From NCBI RefSeq assembly GCF_000154465.1, contig NZ_DS499577.1:432013-496012 (forward strand): a stretch of DNA of 64,000 nt, written 5' to 3'. This document shows positions 60,013-64,000 of this stretch, in pieces (within the stretch, counting starts at the first letter, position 1; each line of letters begins with the position of its first letter). This DNA is from Alistipes putredinis DSM 17216. Its GTDB lineage: Bacteria; Bacteroidota; Bacteroidia; Bacteroidales; Rikenellaceae. Under the pieces are notes generated by a model. That model did not search any database and had not been told where the DNA came from. It worked only from the letters and a program-made list of their open reading frames with translations. A program made the translations under genes and the position numbers.

Positions 60013-61185
60013 ATGATCTGGTTTCTGCTTCTCCTCTCCCTGCTTTTTGCCGGGGTGGACTTTCTCTTCTACCGGGTGCGGATGCGTCGGCATTCCGAGC
60101 GCCTTCGCCGCGCCTTCGTCTGGTTCGCGGTGTTTTCGGATGCGCTTCCGATCGTCGTGGTGCTGCTGCTCAAGGCCGTACCGGACAATACGACGGGCTG
60201 GATGCAGGCAGCCCAATGGTTTACCTTCGTCTTCCTGTTGCTGATCGGCTGTCGTTACGGCTATTATTTCGGTTTGTTGTTCGATCGGCATCGGAGTTTC
60301 AGTCGGGTAGGGGCGCTCTTCGCTGTCGGATGTGCCGTATGGCTCGTATGGGGAGCGGCTTGGGGCAGACAAGCCCTGCGGGTGAACGAAGTCGAAATCC
60401 GGACCGCAGCACTGCCCGCCGCATTCGACGGATTCCGGATCGTGCAATTCTCGGATCTGCACATCGGCACGCTCGTGCGGCCGGAACGGGAGATGAACCG
60501 GCTCGTGGATACGATCAATGCGCTGCGACCCGACCTCGTCGTCTTCAGCGGCGATTTGGTCAATGTCCGCTCCACGGAACTCACATCGGACGTATTGGCT
60601 ATTCTGGGAAGGCTTCGCGCCCCGTACGGTGTCATCTCGACCCTGGGCAATCACGACGTGGGACTTTATATCAAAGATACCGTCGCCCTGCCGCGTGCTG
60701 AAAACAACCGGCAGGTAATCGACCGGCAGCGGAAGATCGGGTGGCGGATGCTGCTGGATTCGACCCTCTACCTGCGCCGGGGCAGCGATTCGATTTCGGT
60801 GACGGGCATCTCGTTCGATCCCACGCTGCAAAAATTCCGACATTCGTTCGATCTTCCCGAAATATCCCTCGCAACCGCTTACGAAGGCATGCCGGAGGGT
60901 ATGTTCAACCTGACGGTTTCGCATCTGCCGCAACTGTGGCCCAATATCACCGCCCTCGGTCGCGGAAACCTCACGCTGGCAGGGCACGTGCACAGTATGC
61001 AGATCAAGGGACATCTCTTCGGACGGGCGTTCTCTCCGGCACAACTGATGTACGACCGTTGGAGCGGGCGCTACGACGATGCGGCCGGCAATACGCTCTA
61101 CATCAACGACGGAATCGGATACGTCGGTTTTCCGATGCGGCTCGGCGCCGATCCTGAAATCACCCTTTTTACGCTGAAAAAATGA
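60013..61185 (+). CDS. Membrane-anchored calcineurin-like metallophosphoesterase
   Basis: 390 residues. About four hydrophobic helices occupy residues 1-120. The phosphoesterase domain follows with QFSDLHIGTL near residue 152, VFSGDLVNVR near 177, TLGNHDVGLY near 213, TVSHLPQLWP near 303 and AGHVHSMQIKG near 323, which together provide the two-metal site. It resembles the YkuE/YaeI family of membrane-bound phosphoesterases, some of which act on lipids. Substrate unknown. Its stop overlaps the start of the next gene by four bases (ATGA), indicating translational coupling. Confidence 0.88.
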   Translation: MIWFLLLLSLLFAGVDFLFYRVRMRRHSERLRRAFVWFAVFSDALPIVVVLLLKAVPDNTTGWMQAAQWFTFVFLLLIGCRYGYYFGLLFDRHRSFSRVGALFAVGCAVWLVWGAAWGRQALRVNEVEIRTAALPAAFDGFRIVQFSDLHIGTLVRPEREMNRLVDTINALRPDLVVFSGDLVNVRSTELTSDVLAILGRLRAPYGVISTLGNHDVGLYIKDTVALPRAENNRQVIDRQRKIGWRMLLDSTLYLRRGSDSISVTGISFDPTLQKFRHSFDLPEISLATAYEGMPEGMFNLTVSHLPQLWPNITALGRGNLTLAGHVHSMQIKGHLFGRAFSPAQLMYDRWSGRYDDAAGNTLYINDGIGYVGFPMRLGADPEITLFTLKK

Positions 61186-62264
61186 AAGTGACCGTTTCCA
61201 CCGCCGTTTCTGCGGACGGATATCTGGACGACCGTTCGCCCGACCGCCTGATCCTCTCCACGCCCGAAGACTGGGCCGAAGTGCATCGCCTCCGGGCTGC
61301 TTGCGACGCTATTCTGGTCGGGGCCGAAACCATCCGGCGGGACAATCCCTCGCTGTTGGTAGGCGACGAAGTTCTTCGTCGGGAACGAATCGACCGGGGG
61401 CTTTCACCCGATCCGGTCAAGGTAACGCTGACCGCTTCGTGCCGGCTCTCGCCGGAGGCCAATTTCTTCACCCGGGGAGATCAGGAAAAGATCGTCTTCA
61501 CCTCCTGCTCCGACCCCGGTCCCCTGCGGCAGGTGGCGACGGTGATACCCGCCGCAGAGATCACGGCTGCTCTGATCGTTACCGAACTTGAAAAACGGGG
61601 ACTTCGCTCCCTGCTGGTCGAAGGAGGAGCTGCGACGCTCCGGATGTTCTTCGCCGAAAATCTGGTCGATACCTTCCGGCTGGCTGTCAATCCGGCCGTA
61701 AAAGTGGGGGATCCCCGGGCACCCCGTTTGGAGATCGGTTCCAATTATCTGCAAACGTCGCATTCGACCGAATCGTTGGGAGGAATGCGGGTCACGACCT
61801 ATGCGATCAAACCCGACCGGACCGCCGAAGACCGCCGCTACCTGCAAATGGCGATCGACGAAAGCCGCAAATGCACCCCATCGACCTCTTCCTATTGTGT
61901 AGGTGCAGTGATTTTAACGACTGACCGAAAGATATTTACGGGTTATACTCACGAAACCTCCCCGACCCACCATGCCGAACAGGAAGCGATTCTGAAAGCG
62001 CTTGCAGCGGGTGTCGAACTGCGGGGTGCGACCATCTATTCTTCGATGGAACCGTGCTCCGAACGAAAAAGTGAACCGGAAAGTTGTTCGGAATTGATAA
62101 TTCGGCACGAATTTCGCCGGGTAGTTTTTGCTCTATATGAGCCGGACTGTTTCGTTTGTTGCCAGGGCGCCCTGAACCTCCGTCGCCACAGGATCGAAGT
62201 CAGCGTCGATGACACGCTGTCCGATCAGGTCCGAACGATAAACGCACATATCGGCCATCGATAG
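61182..62264 (+). CDS. RibD-like fusion in reversed order: reductase domain then deaminase domain
   Basis: 360 residues. The N-terminal half (about 1-215) is a RibD_C/dihydrofolate-reductase-like domain with VSADGYLDDRSPDRL, CDAILVGAETIRRDNP and the NADPH-side SLLVEGGAATLRMFF. The C-terminal half (about 225-360) is a cytidine/deoxycytidylate deaminase-type domain with zinc motif HAEQEAILKAL and EPCSERKSEPESCSELI. Normal RibD carries the deaminase first. Both catalytic halves look intact, so it could perform both early riboflavin steps or act on a related pyrimidine. It overlaps the metallophosphoesterase by 4 bp. The 112 bp after it hold the promoter of the TolC gene. Confidence 0.85.
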   Translation: MKVTVSTAVSADGYLDDRSPDRLILSTPEDWAEVHRLRAACDAILVGAETIRRDNPSLLVGDEVLRRERIDRGLSPDPVKVTLTASCRLSPEANFFTRGDQEKIVFTSCSDPGPLRQVATVIPAAEITAALIVTELEKRGLRSLLVEGGAATLRMFFAENLVDTFRLAVNPAVKVGDPRAPRLEIGSNYLQTSHSTESLGGMRVTTYAIKPDRTAEDRRYLQMAIDESRKCTPSTSSYCVGAVILTTDRKIFTGYTHETSPTHHAEQEAILKALAAGVELRGATIYSSMEPCSERKSEPESCSELIIRHEFRRVVFALYEPDCFVCCQGALNLRRHRIEVSVDDTLSDQVRTINAHIGHR

Positions 62265-62376
62265 GCTTGGCTATTTTTTGTTCTGTTTTACGCCGAATAT
62301 TGGCCTAAATAGCCACAACAAATTATACGTACGAATATTCGCACTATCTTCGCATAAAAATTTAGAAGACCATTTT

Positions 62377-63825
62377 ATGAACCGTATAATCGTTTCATTT
62401 TTCGCTCTGTTAGCTGCCGCACCTCTGGCGGCTCAGGAGCAAACACCCCGGGTACTTTCCCTGGATGAAGCCCTGGAGATCACCCTCTCCGGAAGTCCGG
62501 TCATCGAAGCCTCGCGTTACGAAGAAAAAGCCGCCCAGCAGGAACGGCGGGCAGCGATCGGCTTGCGTATGCCGCAAATCAGCGTAGGCGGAACCTACAC
62601 CTATTTGGGCAAGGACATCGGATTCGACTTCAACGATTTGAAAGGGCCTGTCGGAAACATCACCCACGACATTCTCGGCAGCGGGCTGATCCCGACCGAA
62701 TTGATCCCCCAGATTCAGCAACTTCTCACCCCGGTCATGGGAGCGGATTGGTTCCTGACATTGCAGGACCGCAGTCTCGGATTCGTCGGAGGGCAGGTAA
62801 CCCTGCCGATCTATATGGGCGGCAAGATCAACACGGCCAACCGTGCCGCGAAAATCAACGAAAAGACTGCAGTCGAGCAGGGAAACCAAAACCGCAACGC
62901 GCTGGTTTCGGAGCTCGTGGAGCGATACTACGGTCTGGCGCTGGCCCGACAGGTCGTCGAAGTACGCCAGCAGGTAGTGGATGGAGTAGGCCAACATCTG
63001 AAGGATGCGATCGCCCTCGAACAGAACGGTATGATCCCCCACAGCGAACGTCTTTACGTCGAATTCAAGATGGCCGAGGCGGAGCGGGAGCTTCAAAACG
63101 CCCGGTTGCAGGTCGAAACCATCGCCAGTGCACTGAATAATACGCTCGGACAGCAGGCAGAGGTTCTGCCCGTAACGACGATGTTCGTACTCGGCAACCT
63201 GGAAGACGTAGCCTATTACAAAGACCTGGCGGCCAAGTTCAATCCGCTGCTCAGCCAGGTAGCCCTCAAGCGCCAGTTGGCCAAGGAAGGAGTTCGGTTG
63301 CAACGGGCCAATTTCCTGCCGCAGGTCGCGGCGATGGGCGGAGCCTCGTTCTACAACTACCAGGTAACTAAAATAATGCCCCGCTGGGCAGTAGGTGTCG
63401 GCGTTAATCTCAAGATTTTCGACGGCCTGAACCGCGAATACAAATATTCGGCGGCAAAACAGACGGTCAAGCAAGTGGAAGTGCTGGAAATGAAAGCCGG
63501 CAAGGACATTGCAGTACTGATCGAAAAACTCTACAACCAAATGAACAACTATGCCAACCAGATGAAGTCGATCGACGCTTCGCTCGCATTTGCGGAGGAG
63601 TATCTCAAAGCCAAGAATGCGGCATTCCTGGAAGGTATGAGTTCCTCCTCCGACCTGGTGGATGCCGAACTGAATCTCGCCAAGGTGCGCACCGAGCGTA
63701 TGCAGACCGCCTACAATTACGATGTCGCACTGGCCAAGTTGCTCGAAGCCGCCGGCATCAGCGATGAGTTCATCAGCTACCTGCACCGTACCGACGCCCG
63801 TCCCATTCATTTCGACAAAGAGTAA
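62377..63825 (+). CDS. TolC-family outer membrane efflux channel
   Basis: 482 residues from ATG 62377 with a signal peptide (cleavage after LAAQ, near residue 20). The two outer membrane efflux protein repeats begin SLDEALEITLSGSPVIEASRY near 27 and AKFNPLLSQVALKRQLAKEG near 285. Each has long heptad-like helices (QQERRAAIGLRMPQISVGG, VSELVERYYGLALARQVVEV). It forms a trimeric channel-tunnel in the outer membrane. A TATCTTCG box, one mismatch from TAnnTTTG, lies about 25 bp upstream of the ATG. An HlyD-family gene follows 14 bp downstream, so this is a dedicated export operon continuing past the window. Confidence 0.92.
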   Translation: MNRIIVSFFALLAAAPLAAQEQTPRVLSLDEALEITLSGSPVIEASRYEEKAAQQERRAAIGLRMPQISVGGTYTYLGKDIGFDFNDLKGPVGNITHDILGSGLIPTELIPQIQQLLTPVMGADWFLTLQDRSLGFVGGQVTLPIYMGGKINTANRAAKINEKTAVEQGNQNRNALVSELVERYYGLALARQVVEVRQQVVDGVGQHLKDAIALEQNGMIPHSERLYVEFKMAEAERELQNARLQVETIASALNNTLGQQAEVLPVTTMFVLGNLEDVAYYKDLAAKFNPLLSQVALKRQLAKEGVRLQRANFLPQVAAMGGASFYNYQVTKIMPRWAVGVGVNLKIFDGLNREYKYSAAKQTVKQVEVLEMKAGKDIAVLIEKLYNQMNNYANQMKSIDASLAFAEEYLKAKNAAFLEGMSSSSDLVDAELNLAKVRTERMQTAYNYDVALAKLLEAAGISDEFISYLHRTDARPIHFDKE

Positions 63826-63839
63826 ATATAGATAATCTC

Positions 63840-64000
63840 ATGAAAAAAAGTACCATTGTCACGATCATTCTGATTGCCGCCGCTGTCGTGCTGGGCGTCA
63901 TCTTCATCAGTTGGTATTTACGCAAGGCCACGCCCCTGTACATCCAGGGAACGGTGGAATGTACTACATACAAAGCTTCGTCGAAAGTTCCCGGCCGTAT
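63840..64000 (+). CDS. HlyD-family membrane fusion protein, 5' part only
   Basis: Starts at ATG 63840 (MKKSTIVTIILIAAAVVLGV) and runs off the window after 53 codons. A single N-terminal membrane anchor is followed by PLYIQGTVECTTYKASSKVPGR, the start of the lipoyl/barrel-sandwich domain as in YbhG/EmrA-type adaptors. It lies 14 bp after the TolC-like gene and should be followed by ABC or MFS transporter genes outside the window. Confidence 0.85.
   Translation, partial: MKKSTIVTIILIAAAVVLGVIFISWYLRKATPLYIQGTVECTTYKASSKVPGR

Overview
The window looks like chromosome from a member of the Bacteroidales, most likely Rikenellaceae/Alistipes-like. This is inferred from the roughly 55-58% GC feel, TAnnTTTG promoter boxes, a type IX secretion (T9SS) sorting domain next to a PorV/PorQ-like barrel, TonB-dependent and Omp85-type outer membrane proteins, DUF4491, DUF3276 and DUF2461 proteins, and an HMA-AraC regulator. 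It is mostly core genome with dense operons. I see no rRNA, tRNA, CRISPR array, insertion sequence or prophage.

Layout. 1-3.3 kb (minus): envelope operon with DoxX, a YtfJ-like protein, an Omp85-type barrel and a truncated phosphoethanolamine transferase. 3.6-6 kb (plus): acetyltransferase, alpha/beta hydrolase with a Cys nucleophile, low-molecular-weight tyrosine phosphatase. 6-10 kb (minus): PorV/PorQ-like barrel, secreted S8 protease with a T9SS C-terminal domain, fabG. 10-13.5 kb (plus): glyA, DUF2461, lipoprotein esterase. 13.7-19.3 kb (minus): glmS and the operon glmM-nlpE-like-M20 dipeptidase. 19.4-26 kb (plus): nucleoside phosphorylase, then a tight six-gene operon dnaN, DEDDh exonuclease, LysM/binding-protein fusion, rex, FAD synthetase, thioesterase. 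26-43.7 kb (almost all minus): htpG, dnaE-trxA, DUF368-aroE, mnmA, DUF3276, S41 protease, ettA-hisS, two tandem TonB-C-like proteins. 44-50.5 kb: rubrerythrin, CapA, EamA transporter, DUF4491, copper ATPase and its HMA-AraC regulator. 50.8-64 kb: a frameshifted TonB-dependent-receptor-like protein, a porin, an RND efflux pair, a metallophosphoesterase overlapping a RibD-like fusion in reversed domain order, and the start of a TolC-HlyD export operon.

The most unusual feature is a family of about 75-bp intergenic modules. Each carries an A/T-rich palindrome and most end in a promoter box TATCTTTG. They occur as single copies or tandem arrays upstream of the phosphatase, glmS, dnaE, DUF4491, the HMA-AraC regulator and the metallophosphoesterase, with a degenerate relative before ettA. 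All point toward the downstream gene. Paired base changes keep the palindrome intact between copies, and a second, related module class is interleaved at two loci. This looks like a dispersed promoter cassette. I do not recognise it as a described element.

A second notable signal is a short (AT)5 tract exactly at the frameshift of the receptor gene, consistent with either phase variation or a simple defect.
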